NCBI GenBank assembly: GCA_016647705.1
Contig: CM028326.1
Span: forward strand, 41,928,546-41,992,545
From: Eucommia ulmoides
Lineage: Eukaryota > Streptophyta > Magnoliopsida > Garryales > Eucommiaceae
Direction of reading: 5' to 3'
Length of the DNA: 64,000 bases
Shown here piece after piece: positions 49,281-61,026 of this stretch. A program made the translations under genes and the position numbers. Every line of letters starts with the position of its first letter. Position 1 is the stretch's first letter. Below the pieces are notes generated by a model. The model made no database searches. It saw only the letters and a list, made by a program, of their open reading frames with translations, and had not been told where the DNA came from.

Positions 49281-50160
49281 ACCCTTTCCCCTTAAAAGAA
49301 ATTTTGTCCCGAAATTTTCGTTCAAAATAATAGTACTGCAGAATCGCACCGCATGGTCATATTAGTCATACTTGATTCTAAAATAATTATTCTCTATGTA
49401 GGGTCTCACAACCAAAAGTCACCCATAATTCTTAACCGTCCAACCAATTCCACACATCGCAATATTTTCATTCGCAGTGGCCCACATTGTATCCAATAAC
49501 CGATAAACAGAGTGCACTTTGGTTGGTAACACCTAGCACAGACAACCAACTGTCAAAGAATTTTATGTTCCTAAATGCATCTACTGCGCTACTCTGATAA
49601 AAATCACAATATAATTTTAATACATCACGGTAGTCTCACTGGATTGGGTCTAGCTCAATTCCAACAGGTCTACGACCTCAATTTTTTTCCCATAATCAGT
49701 ATTTATCCATTACATCTAACATTTCAAGTCAACATATTCGCAACAATATTTTCATCCGATATTTCAACCAATATATCGTAACCAACATCATAAGTAATAG
49801 ATAACCCAAACTCCACGTGGACTGGTCCATGAGACTAAAAATCATCAATCCCAATATCCACATCAAAATTTCAATAATTTCATAAATGTCTTATAAATAC
49901 TACCACAATCCAACTTCAAATAATAAATTTTTTCGCAATATATCAAAATCATATAAATATCCCTCAGGCACATAAATACGTACTAAAATACATAAACACG
50001 TTTCAAACACCTAAATACGTGTCAAGCTATAAAACCAAATACATCTCAAACAAATAAAAACTTTCCAACCACATAAATATATCCAGAATCATATAACTAT
50101 TTGGAAATATGTAAATACGTCGCAACCACGTAAAGACGTCTCAAATATATAACCACATAC
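49281..50160. other. Tekay-like flank with degenerate minisatellite
   Basis: No gene. From about 49945 to 50160 a loose repeat of about 20-22 bp (ACATAAATACGTnnCAAAC-like) occurs; the hAT element inserted into its end. Confidence 0.6.
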
Positions 50161-50459
50161 TAGGGGTGTGCAAAAAGCCCGAAAACCGATGGGCCGAACC
50201 GAACCCGCCCGAAATAGGCCCGATCCGCTGAGAAATTAATAAGTAATATTAGAATCGGCCCACAAAGAAGCAGGCCCGAATATTTCGGATCGGTGGGCGG
50301 GTCTGCAACATGCGGATCGGATCACACTCGATCCGATCCGAAGTTGATGAAACGACATCGTTTTGCTACAGTAATTCCAAACCCTAGATACACCGACATA
50401 TATGCTCGTTGATCGGATGAGAGCCCATTTCGCAGCCGCTCTCCGAAAACTCTCTCGTC

Positions 50460-51208
50460 TATCTGCTATCTTCACTCTATCTTGAGTGTCTTCACTCTCA
50501 GAGTCTCAGTTCACAGAGAGCAAACGGTCGTCTTCCTTGCCACAGCTAGCAGCCTAGACCCTACAGGTATAAGTGATCGTCTTCCCTGTTGGTGTGTGTT
50601 CAGTGTTCACGAGTTAACGTTTTTAAACTAGGGCACGATTACTCGAAATGAAGTGATCTTTTTTTATCTGAAACTTACGATTTTTTTGGTATTGTAAATC
50701 TTTTTAGGGCGAATTGCTGACAACGATTTGGTTGAGGCTCTCACCAACTGCATAGACACTACAGCTATCTTCAGTTCTTTACTCTCTGTCTTCACTCTCA
50801 GTTGTGATTGTGAGACCAATTCTCAGGTATTGTGTGTGTTCAGTGTTCACGAGTTAACGTTTTTAAATTAGGGCACGATTACACGATTAAATTAGGGCAC
50901 GATTACACGATTACAAGTTTGAAACGTTTTTGTTTATGTATTATGTTTAATTTGGTCTGATATGATAATCTGGTTGATCTGATTTTATTTTATTTTTTGC
51001 TAATCTGGTTGCTAAACGTTTTTGCTAATCTGGAAGTAGAAATAGGATAACTGAAACACTAATGTGGTTGATCTGATTCTGAATACTGCAAATCTGTTGT
51101 TTAATATTTGTCTTTATAAATTAATGTGGCTGATCTGAATATTTTTGTTGTCCAAAGATATTGAAACTTTTTTTTTTTTTTTTGTTGTTGAATGTTTTTA
51201 GCTACATA
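50460..51208 (+). promoter_or_regulatory. hAT transposase promoter/5' UTR with probable introns
   Basis: Donor-like CAG|GTATAAGT near 50567 and CAG|GTATTG near 50825, and an acceptor TTGAATGTTTTTAG just before CTACATA at about 51201, suggest one or two 5' UTR introns. A 49-bp segment (GTGTGTTCAGTGTTCACGAG then TTAACGTTTTTAAA) occurs twice, at about 50594 and 50828, and AAATTAGGGCACGATTACAC is repeated at 50866-50910. No TATA box was pinned down. Confidence 0.5.
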
Positions 51209-53482
51209 ATGGAGGGTTCTGATTGTGATGTGAATCTTATGCCCAATGATGGGATAAGTAATGTGAATGATAAACCTTCTACAAACTTGATTAATGATGA
51301 ACTTCCACCAAATCCTTCTAAAAGAAAGCGTTCAGTGGTTTGGAAACACTTTACTATGATAAAGCAACAACCTGGATGTACTGATTCACATAGGGCTGCT
51401 TGTAACCATTGCGGAGAAACTTATTTTTGTGATTCTAAGAAACATGGTACTTCGACAATGTTAACTCATGCTAATATTCAATGTAAGAAAAATAATGAAA
51501 GAGAGCTACCTAAGGGTCAAACAACATTGAGTTTCAAACCAAAAGCTGGTAGTGATGAGGGTGTCAATCAACTTGTGCCTTGGAGCTTTGGTGTTGATAA
51601 TTGTAGGAAAGCACTTGCCAAAATGATAATTGTTGATGAGTTGCCATTCAAGTTTGTCGAGAATGAGGGGTTTAGGGAATTAATGGAAGTTGCTCAACCG
51701 AAATGGGTTAGAATGCCATGTCGAACAACCGTAGCTAGAGATTGTGTTGATCTATATGGAAATGAGAAGAAGAAATTAAAAAAGTTGTTGAAAGGACAAA
51801 GAATATGCCTTACCACAGACACTTGGACTTCTTTGCAAAACTTGAATTATATGTGTCTAACTGCTCATTACATTGATAGTGATTGGAAACTAAATAAAAA
51901 GATTTTAAATTTTTGTTTAGTTTCAAGTCACAAGGGGGAGACTATTGGCAAAGAAGTTGAATCATGTTTGTTTGAGTGGGGTATAGACAAATTTCTCACC
52001 TTAACCGTTGATAATGCAAGTTCTAACAACGGGGTAATTCATTTTTTGAAAAAGAATACAAAATATAGGCGGGGAATTGTTCTTGAGCATGAATTTTTTC
52101 ACATGAGATGTTGTGCCCATATTTTAAATCTCATAGTGTGTGAGGGTTTAAAAGAAATGGACAACTCAATCATTAGAATCCGAGGTGCGGTAAGATATGT
52201 AAGGGGCTCTCCATCTAGAATGGCAAAATTTAAGATGTGCGCAGATAAAGAAGACATCGACTGTAAAAGTCAAGTTTGTCTAGATGTGTCAACTAGATGG
52301 AATTCAACATATTTCATGCTAGAGAGAGCAATCAAATTTGAAAAAGCTTTTGATCGTTTAGAGGATGAAGATGAAATGTACAAATTTCTTTATAGAGATA
52401 TTGATGGTGTAGGAGAGGAAGGTGATGTGAATAATAGAGGAAAGCAAGTGAAAACGGCGTTGGGCCTACCGAATAGTGTTGATTGGCAGAAGGCTAGATC
52501 ATTTGTCAAGTTTTTAAAACTTTTCTATAATGCAACCTTGAAATTTTCTGGTTCATTATTTGTCACTTCCAATTCTTTTTTTATGGAGCTTATGGTCATT
52601 AAAGGTGCAATAATGAATTTGTCAAAAAAATCTGATTTGTTCCTCTCTTTAATGGCCAAAGGTATGCAATCTAAATTTGACAAATATTGGGGAAAACTTG
52701 ACAAAATGAATTCGTTGTTGTTGGTTGCGGTTGTTCTTGATCCTCGGTATAAATCGAAATATATTGATTGGTGCTTGAGAATAAATTATGATGCCGTAAT
52801 TGCGGATGAGGTAATGAAAAAGGTTGCGGATCATTTGTCCCGTTTATATGATTGGTACGCATGTAATGGAATTATTAATGTCGTCGTTACTCAAAATGTA
52901 AGTGATTCGTTACCTGAGAGTGGGTTGGATGAAGAGGAGGAGGATGCCCGTGCTATGTTTTCATCTCAGTTTCGCAAACATGTAGTGGAGGAATGTAATA
53001 TGACTTCTAAATCAGAGTTGGATAAATATTTAACTTCCCTAGTGGAAATTGAAAGTGATGACTTCAAAATTTTGGGGTGGTGGGGAAATAATTCAACAAA
53101 ATATCCAATCCTTTCTCAAGTTGCTAGGGATGTATTAGCAATTCCGGTGTCTACAGTTGCATCAGAATCTTCTTTTAGTACTGGTGGACGAATTCTTGAT
53201 CCTTTCCGTAGCTCGTTATCTGCAAAGATGGTTGAGGCTCTCATTTGTACTCAGAATTGGTTGCGGTCTTCAAAGCAGATCAATCTTCGTGAAGCAATGG
53301 ACGATGTAGAACATATAGAAAATATAGAGGAAGGTAATATTTATTTATTTTATATATCTTCATTTCATTTTCAATGGCATCCTTGAATAAGCATTATTGT
53401 GTATAATTTTTTTTATTTATGTTATTATTTTATTGTAGGACTTGTTGGATTGAGTTCGGAAACAACATTGATTGACGATTGA
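51209..53482 (+). CDS. hAT transposase with BED zinc finger (two coding exons)
   Basis: Catalyses cut-and-paste movement of its own element. Start chosen at ATG 51209; the frame open from 51161 begins at TTG in a probable intron/poly-T tract. Exon 1 51209-53333, GT-AG intron 53334-53438, exon 2 to the stop at 53480-53482, about 722 residues. Residues 41-95 form a BED-type finger (C65, C68, H87, C92). DTW at 204-206 and VDNAS at 267-271 supply two acidic residues of the RNase H-like core, with CCAHILNL at 301-308. Residues about 607-690 are the hAT dimerisation domain (WWGNNSTKYPILSQVARDVL, then SSFSTGGR). No internal stops; length is normal for plant hAT/ricesleeper-like transposases. Without splicing the frame would run on to 53386. 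Confidence 0.93.
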
Positions 53483-54238
53483 TGGTACGTTTATTTAACT
53501 ATATTCTTCATTATTTGAAAGTTATACTTTTAGTTTTTACTTGTTGTCATGTGATCTTGGAACAGGCTATTGGTGTCGTTTTGGAAATATGGAGTGACGC
53601 GGGCTTTAAGTTTGCTGTTTTGGGAATTTTCTGTCTGTTGAAATTCTGGAAAATTAAGTTTGCTGATTTGGAAATTTTCTGCCTCTTGAAAATCTGGAAA
53701 ATTTGGTGTGTAATAATAGGTTTAGACTAGTAGATTTTAATCTGTAATTTTGATGTTGTTTTTATGTTTCAGACTTGTCTTGTGGGTTTTTTTTGGATTT
53801 TATGTTTCACGTTCAGTGGATTTTGATCTGTAGGGTGTTTTTGGATTGTATGTTTTACACTTTCAGACTGAAAATTTGATCTGCATGCTATAATTTCAGT
53901 AATTTTGAGTTGCATGTTTTAATTTCTGAAGAAGAACAGGCCCTGTTTGAGCTGCATGTTTTAATTTCTGAAGAACAGGCCCTGTTTGAGCTGCATTGAG
54001 CTGCATGTTTTAATACAGGCCCGAACAGGCCCATTGATCCATCTCAAAACAGGGAAATAGTTGGGCTTCCATATTAATCCGACCCGCCCGAATTTCCGAC
54101 CCGATCCGAAAAAACGGGCCCAACAAAACAACCCGATCCAAAAAAAAAAATCGGCCCAATATACTTGAACCCGAATTAATTCGGATCGGCCCAATTTTCG
54201 GCCCAAACTCGGCCCGACCCGGCCCGTGCACACCCCTA

Positions 54239-54840
54239 CCACATACCAAGTTGAAAATCTCGTTCCACTGCCACCAATGAAATGAAATAATATATTTAAC
54301 ACTCAATCCAAATATTTTTAAGTCAACCATTTCAACCATTTTAAATCCACCAATTCAAACATTTACGTCAACCCATTTAAAATAATATATTTAAAACAAC
54401 CAATTCATTTAAAATAATATATTTAAACCAACAAATCCAGACAATTTATGGTATAATAAAATACCACACAAACCTCATACTAGCCATAAGATCATTTACT
54501 TCATGATCGAGAGTTACGACGGTACTGCAACCTGTACAACTGTGCCATCTACAGTGACTAGCAGTCGTAACTTGTACGACTGTGCCATCTACAATGACTA
54601 GCAGTCGTAACTTGTACGACTGTGCTATCTACAGTGACTATCAGTGTCAGGGCCATTATATATCCCCAATGGTAGGGGCAACCACCTGCAGGATTTTTAC
54701 TCCTGACGGGTCCACAATCAACCACCTGTAGAACATGCCCTCCTGACAAGTCATAATAATCAACCACCTGCCGAACTAATCCTCCGAACAGGTCATAATA
54801 ACATAATCAACCACCTGTAAGACGTGCCTCCTAACAGGTC
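54239..54840. repeat. Tekay-like LTR segment with two short tandem arrays
   Basis: 54479-54545 resembles 45066-45126 in the solo LTR. It is followed by about three 36-bp units (GTACGACTGTGCCATCTACA, then GTGACTAGCAGTCGTAACTT) at 54530-54650. Four units of CAACCACCTG(n)...CAGGTC then follow at 54685-54840, in which ACCTG and CAGGT can pair as a stem. Confidence 0.75.
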
Positions 54841-56271
54841 AAAACCATCCCGAAAAAGAAAGAGGACAAGGGAAAAAAAAAAAAAAAAAGAAAAAAAAAA
54901 GGAAAAAGGAAAAGAAAAAAAAAACTCAAATAACCCAAATAAAAACCAAAAACCCATCTTGCGGCCGGCGGAAGATTCGGAACAAGTAGAATTCCAAAAC
55001 TCTCTTAATATATGTATTTAATTGTCTCATTATGTGATTATGAAATTATTTGGTAATTCGTTGTTCCAATTTCTCGTTGTGTTATTTGTGATAAATTATT
55101 GTGGATAATTATCTGTTGAATTATATGAAATAATTTGGACGATGTGAAAATTATGTAACAAGCATGCCAATGTGATTTACGTGTCGTATTAATTAAATAC
55201 ATATGTTAGAGGGGTTGGAGTTCTACTGAGCGTTGGCTCACAACCCTATAGTTTGGTTTGCAGGACCGGTGATAGCGGGACGACGACGAAACTTTATTAG
55301 AGATTTCTATCAAATTGTAATATTTGTACTTATTATTTACAACTAATGTGGGTGAACCGACACAAAATTGGAATTTGTAATAGTTATAAAAGTTGTATTT
55401 AAAAATGAAACTGTAATAACGGCCTTAATAAATTCAAATAATAGTTGTATTCAAATATTAATGACCTTAATAATTCAAATAATAGTTCAGTAGTCGTATT
55501 ATGTTGAATTTTTAGTTGAAATAATACTTATTATCTACCATTGTTAAATTGAATCGAATAATTCAATAATTATAAAAGGTCGCCGTCGCATTGTAAAAAT
55601 TATCGAATTTATTAATAATGAAATAAGTGGTCGTTCGGTTCTAGTGTTAATTCAATAATTTTTTCGATAGAAATTTTATTCAAATTGATAATTAATTTGT
55701 AATGGTTCCATTTATTATTTATGGTTGTATAATTGAAATGACAAATATAATTATTATTAGAATTTTTGTTTTTCCCGAATTGGTTGTCCCTTGTTTTCGG
55801 GTGAATAATGTCTAGAATAAAATTAACAATGTCCATAATTTATTACTAAAATTTCGGTAAATATACAAATAATTTAGTGATTGATTGTGATTATTAACGA
55901 CAAATTGGTAATCGGTAACCCGGATAATAATATATTATAATTGTGATTATCAATTATTATATCCAGCTAAATATAAGTGTGTATAAATATAACCAATTGA
56001 GGATAATTGGTTGGGGATCAAATAATGGATAATATAAATGATTATTAAATTTTAATTGTCATCATCCTTTGTAAAATTTCTTATAATTATTGTTGCCAGA
56101 CTCTAAATTAAAAATATTTGTTCACAATGAATTATTAATTACTTTTCGTTGACATAATCTTGATAAATTTATCGGATGTTATTGAATGAAAAATTCGGTC
56201 GATCGGGTTTAGCGGTTAATTTCTCTATAGGAAAAACTGTAGCAGCGGCCCTGAAAAATCGGACCGTTACA
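54841..56271. other. Tekay-like LTR 3' half, no gene
   Basis: Starts with an A/G-rich tract (54855-54930), contains the Tekay-type phrases at 55200-55290, then AT-rich sequence to GACCGTTACA. Small frames (e.g. 54824-55021) are A-rich artefacts. Confidence 0.55.
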
Positions 56272-57451
56272 GAGGTAGTGGCGACGTTCAGGTGGTATGG
56301 CAGAGGGGATTGAAATTTGGGTTAGGGGTTTTAAAACTAAGTACCCCAAAAATTTAACTAAAATCTCACTTGTTCCAAGTAGTTTCAATTTAAACGTATA
56401 AGATATTTTGTTAACTTTATATGTTCTTTTCTGAAGTGCAACGAACTGAAACTAATAAGAAGGGTTAATTACACAATTAACCCCTAAAGTTTAGAGGTTG
56501 TGTAAATTTGGTTGTTTTGATTATTATCTATATGACTGTTTTATTCATGTAATTGATGGTTAGGAATCCTAAAGTGGATTGACTCTTTATATTTCTATTT
56601 GTTGTCTTTGTGAGATACTTACATGGTGAATGACATGATTGAGAGAATTATATCCTTATTTTATTTTGATAACCTGATGGAAACTAAATTGAATAGAGTA
56701 CCATTGAGAAGTGGTCATAGATAATCAAATGTATGATATGTATTCAGAATTCTTAGTGGTTTAAGTATGATGTTAATAACTAATTTGGTTATTACTACAC
56801 CTTCCATCAACGAAAATGAGATCTTTCGTTTTTCAAATTTGCGCTATGTTTGTGGCAATATATTTGCGTTTTGGAAATGAAGAAAAATACTGAATTATTT
56901 TTGTACAATTTCGTATGGATTTATTGTTGTATTGCCTGAAATTTAAAGTGTTTAATGGGTCATATATATACTTTAATGGGTCTGTTGGGCCATTAATTAT
57001 TTATTAATTAACAAGTCTGATGGAATTACTAATATGGATAAATTATTCATGAACATATAAGAAGGCCTTGAATCGGAAATATTATTACTGTGGCTAGAAT
57101 ATCTTTATAGGAATCCAGGTGTGGGCTCATTATATAGATATTGATTTTGTGTTTGGGCTTATGTAATATCTCAACCAACTGAATTTTCTTTTTAGTTACA
57201 ACTTTCAGCCTTAAAGTTCATATTAAGGATCCCATAAAAGCACTAATTATGATTAATTATAATTTTACAATTTTCAAACCCTTAATTTTCTTTATTCTAT
57301 ATAGAGACTAATTTAATAATTAATTTCAAAGTGCAATAAAATTGTTTAAATTCTTGTAATTATAATTGCTCGTTGATCACTGAAAGTACATGTTGTAACG
57401 TACTTCATCTTATTTTGATCATATGCATATATGTCGCTAATATGTACTGTT

Positions 57452-58212
57452 AATTGTTGGACAATATTGTTTAATTTTTCTATTTTGGAATGATTGCTTG
57501 TGAATTGTTGAGATTATTTTACCAAAGTGATTTAACCAATATAATTTTCAAGTTTTCGAGTTTCTATTTTGTTGATAGAAAAATGTTTAGATTAATTTGT
57601 ACATTTACCTGCCCAAAGGAAGTTATTGGCAGATTAATTTAATTGTTGGGTAATACAACTTAATTTTTTCCAATTTGGAACGTTTGTTTGTGAATTTTTG
57701 AGGTTAATTTACCAAAGTGATTTAACCAATATAGTTTGTAAATTTTCAAGTTCATATTTTGTTGATGAATTTTTTTTTAGATTAATTTATACATTCACCT
57801 ACCCAAAGGGGGTTATTGTGCTGATTAATTTAATTGTTGGATAATATAACTTATTTTTTTCTAATTTAGAACGTTTGCTTGTGAATTGTTGAGGTTATTT
57901 TACCAAAGTGATTTAACCAATATAATTTACAAGTTTTAGAGTTCTTATTTTGTTAATGGAAATTTTTTTGGATTAATTTGTGCATTCACCTGCCCAAAGG
58001 GGGTTATTGTGCAGATTAATTTAATTGTTAGGTAATATAACTTAATTTTTCTCAATTTGAAACGTTTGCTTGTGAATTGTTGAGGTTATTTTACCAACGT
58101 GATTTAACCAACATAGTTTGTAAGTTTTCGAGTTTCTATTTTGTTGATGGAAAACTTTCAGATTAATTTGTGCATTCACCTGCTCAAAGGGGGTTATTGT
58201 GCAAATTAATTT
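57452..58212 (+). repeat. four tandem units of about 190 bp
   Basis: Units begin with AATTGTTGG at 57452, 57641, 57832 and 58023 (periods 189, 191, 190) and contain TTGTGAATTGTTGAGGTTAT, a GTGATTTAACCAA phrase and TTCACCTGCCCAAAGG. Differences are scattered, so the array is fairly old. Confidence 0.92.
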
Positions 58213-58377
58213 AATTGTATAATGATATTATGTGAAATAAATAATTTAATAAATTTATTTGCTCAAAGAAAATGAATTTTGAAAAATTATTTGTTTCATT
58301 ATATTTTGAAGGAAATAGATGGATTTGAAAGTCAATCTACTAAAAGAGAATGAATTTTTAAATTTGTAATTTTTTTT

Positions 58378-59180
58378 ATTTTGTTGATTCTCGTAATTAA
58401 AGAATAATTGTTTATTGTAGACTCTGCCAAAAAGGAAGTTTATGATAATACAATTGATTCTTATATTATATTACCTATATTTAATTGAGTATTTTGCCCC
58501 ATCACACATAATTGATCTAGTTACAATTTTTTTGTGAAAATAATTTCTTTTTTGCTGTGAACAACAATAACGCCACAATAAAATTCTAAATTGATTCCTT
58601 AATTTAATGAGAATATTTATAATCTTATTTATTTCGATGATTTTGTCTTGTAAGCATTGATCACTATTACTATAAAGTTTTCATTATTTTGTTGATCTTC
58701 ATATTTAAACAATAATTCTTTATTATAAACTCTACCCAAAAGAGAGTTTATGATGATACAATTGATTCTTATATTGTGTCGCTTATACATATTTAAGTAT
58801 TTTAATTATCTGATTTAGTGAAAGTTTTCTTATATTTTTCTTTAATTCTATGATACGTTGTGACCACTATTATTATGCGTTTTGTAAAATTGAATCCTAT
58901 TTGATGATCATCATTATTGCATATTTTATTGTTACGTATTATATTATTTGAATCGATTATATTAAACCAAGGTTTAAGACTCATATAGTTCAAGGAACAT
59001 ATTGTGAATATGAGTGTCATTGAGTCTTTTGATTCTCTGATTTAGTTGTAACTTTTGTATTTTCTTTTATTTCGATAATTATGTTGTGATTACTATTGTT
59101 ATGTGTTTTACAAAATTGAAATATATTTGATGATCTTCATTATTGCGTATTATATTGTCGTGTATCATATTATTTGAATT
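58378..59180 (+). repeat. further direct duplications in the 3' internal region
   Basis: 58378-58500 and 58687-58800 share TTTATGATGATACAATTGAT-like text. 58850-58960 and 59075-59185 share TTTGATGATCnTCATTATTG and ATATTATTTGAATnGATT. All are degenerate. Confidence 0.75.
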
Positions 59181-59315
59181 GATTAAATAATATGATATCT
59201 TAAGATATTGTGCCTTAAGAATTACAGTTGTATACTTTTGGCTGTCACTAATCACTATTTTGAGATCTCGTGATATATTGTTAGTGATAAATAACTTGTT
59301 AAAGTCAAATAATTT

Positions 59316-59520
59316 CATATTGTTGAGAAATTACAGCAGTTTCATTTTGTGGAGAAACTGCAATTAACAATTTCATATTATTGAGAAATTAAAGCAGTTT
59401 TATTTTATTGAGAAATTGCAATTAGCAATTTCATTTTGTTGAGAAATTGCAGAAGTTTCATTTTGTTCAGAAACTGCAATTACAATTTCATTTTGCTGAG
59501 AAATTGTAATGAGGATCGAT
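59316..59520 (+). repeat. minisatellite with unit about 30 bp
   Basis: Repeats of TTTCATTTTGTTGAGAAATT followed by GCAATTA or ACAGCAG, six to seven degenerate units. Confidence 0.85.
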
Positions 59521-59839
59521 AAGAACAATGCATATTGATAATGATCACATGTTGACATTGGTTTCTTACTACACTATTGGGTTTACGATCTATGTCAATA
59601 TGATTATAAGTATTTGTGAATATGAAAGTCTTATATTTGTTGAGATTAACATATAGACTATCATAATTCAATATTAAGATCATGTTGGACCTGATAAATT
59701 TATCAAGATACTACTTATAGATTATTATTTCTTTAAACAAAAGGTGTGCTCACACCAAAAATAAATTTTTCGGTTATTAACCCGAGAGTCTTATTTTCAA
59801 AATTAAATTTATTCAATTAATGGAGTCCAAATGGGAGAA

Positions 59840-60302
59840 TGTTGAAATATTTTATGAGCTAACATTAATTGAATTAATTGTTTTACAAAAATAGATTAAT
59901 GGATAATCTATCATTTAAGTAGCCCAAATAATCAAGTGATCATATTTTGATTTGGACTGTGGTGTCTTTTATGTAGAAGCTCATTTAAGTGGCAAGTGTA
60001 ATTTTAGAGTTTCGTTGAAGCCCGTTATGGGAAGGCCCAACGTGAAACCCTAATATATATAATTAGGTCCCCTCCCTAATTTAGATTAAGAGGTTTCTTC
60101 CCATTGAGAGCCGCCACCACAATAATCTAGATCATAGGGAGGAAGACCTAGTTAGTAATCCGCTGCAACAGATTCAATCTCTGCAATGGCCCAAACAGGT
60201 ACGTATTCAATTACCGTTCTTTATTGTTGTGTCCTAATATTCATGTATATTTAAGATTATTATTCAATTCCGTTTTATTGTGATTATGATAAATAATCAA
60301 TA
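59840..60302 (+). repeat. 3' LTR of the large element
   Basis: Starts TGTTGAAAT, ends AATCAATA (terminal CA changed to TA), 463 bp. Followed at once by the GAAGT duplication at 60303-60307. Confidence 0.9.
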
Positions 60303-60307
60303 GAAGT

Positions 60308-60855
60308 AAGAGAAGAAATGCTTATTCGGAGATTGATTTTTTAGGGAATGGAGTTTGAATCCGTTGAATTGAGCATAAATTGACAGGGTTTTTGGGTTAG
60401 AAATTTGAAGAACAGTAAAGGGGAGAGTGGAGGAGTTGAGGTAGATGATGAGAGAGAGAGAGAGAGAGAGACAAACAAACAGATGAGTTGAGGTGGTTTG
60501 ATCGTTGGAGAAAATACAAAATATTGGGTCTAAACCCGGGGTTGTGAACCCTAGGTATGGACTGACAACACAAAACTAATCCAGAGTTGACAACCCCGGG
60601 TATGGAAATAAATAAAAAAATTATTTTTGAACTGTATACCCGAGGTTGTCAACCCCGGGTTTATGGATTTTTTTTTTTAATACATGGGGTTGGTAACCCT
60701 AAGTTTCAATACTCGGGGTTGGTACCCCTAAGTTATGATAGTTGTATAAAAAAGTTGGGATTACACATTTTTTAGTAAAAAAATAATAAAATAATAATTA
60801 TTACGTAAACAACTCCCCACGTCTCTCGTCTTTACATGCTGCTTACTTGTGTATT
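60308..60855. repeat. intergenic stretch with GA repeat and a cluster of inverted CCCGGGGTTG motifs
   Basis: A GA microsatellite lies at about 60450-60470. From 60534 to 60732 there are five copies of a motif with arms like ACCCGGGGTTG and CAACCCCGGGT, at 60534-60556, 60581-60601, 60638-60660, 60683-60703 and 60711-60732. No gene. Confidence 0.85.
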
Positions 60856-61026
60856 TGTTAATTAATCAAGCTTGTATTTTGTGCCTTTTACTTGTAATAT
60901 AAACAGTGTAATGAGAAATCTTGAGGTTGATTTTATTAAAATTCTTTTATCCTTTATACTACCAGAGCTATTTCAATCTTGAACAATTTTTTTTCCTTCT
61001 TTCTTTTCTCTCTACTCTATATTCAA

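Larger units (their letters stand above)
50161..54238 (+). mobile_element. complete hAT transposon with 8-bp target duplications
   Basis: Identical 12-bp terminal inverted repeats TAGGGGTGTGCA at 50161-50172 and 54227-54238 are flanked by perfect 8-bp duplications CCACATAC at 50153-50160 and 54239-54246. Subterminal regions (50173-50340 and 54060-54226) are packed with GGCCCGA and ATCCGA-type motifs in both directions, likely transposase-binding sites. The element encodes an uninterrupted transposase. It is 4078 bp, and all features expected of an autonomous element are visible. Confidence 0.95.
47864..56271. mobile_element. mosaic of Tekay-like LTR sequence, hosting the hAT element
   Basis: The left edge TGTAAGACCC (47864) and right edge GACCGTTACA (ending 56271) look like the two ends of one plus-oriented LTR, with near-matching flanks GAGAT (47859-47863) and GAGGT (56272-56276). 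The piece TGAGCGTTGGCTCACAACCC near 55228 and TTTGCAGGACCGGTGATAGC near 55257 are the usual Tekay LTR phrases in plus orientation. Between them lie minus-oriented pieces: a second LTR start at 49280, and 54479-54545, which matches 45066-45126 of the solo LTR. The structure is therefore composite; the exact order of insertion is not resolved. Confidence 0.55.
56272..59839. other. non-coding 3' internal region of the large element
   Basis: AT-rich with no gag or pol motif. It holds several tandem repeat blocks, listed separately, and ends with the purine-rich tract before the 3' LTR. Confidence 0.7.
41013..60302 (+). mobile_element. large non-autonomous LTR retrotransposon with nested insertions
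   Basis: The 5' LTR (41013-41468) and 3' LTR (59840-60302) are close copies (e.g. both hold CCCATTGAGAGCCGC and TTACCGTTCTTTATTGTTGTG). The element is flanked by perfect GAAGT duplications at 41008-41012 and 60303-60307. A primer-binding site TGGTATCAGAGC follows the 5' LTR at 41471-41482, and a purine-rich tract (ATGGGAGAA) precedes the 3' LTR. No gag or pol was found in the internal sequence, so it resembles a LARD, mobilised by another copia element (inferred from the initiator-tRNA-type primer site). The 19.3 kb includes the nested elements at 41791-42529, 44461-47296 and 47864-56271. Confidence 0.9.

Noticed and set aside
51161..51208. Upstream extension of the hAT transposase (a Lys-Leu-poly-Phe start)
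   Set aside because: It starts with TTG in a poly-T tract and ends at an AG acceptor-like site; the ATG at 51209 fits the family.
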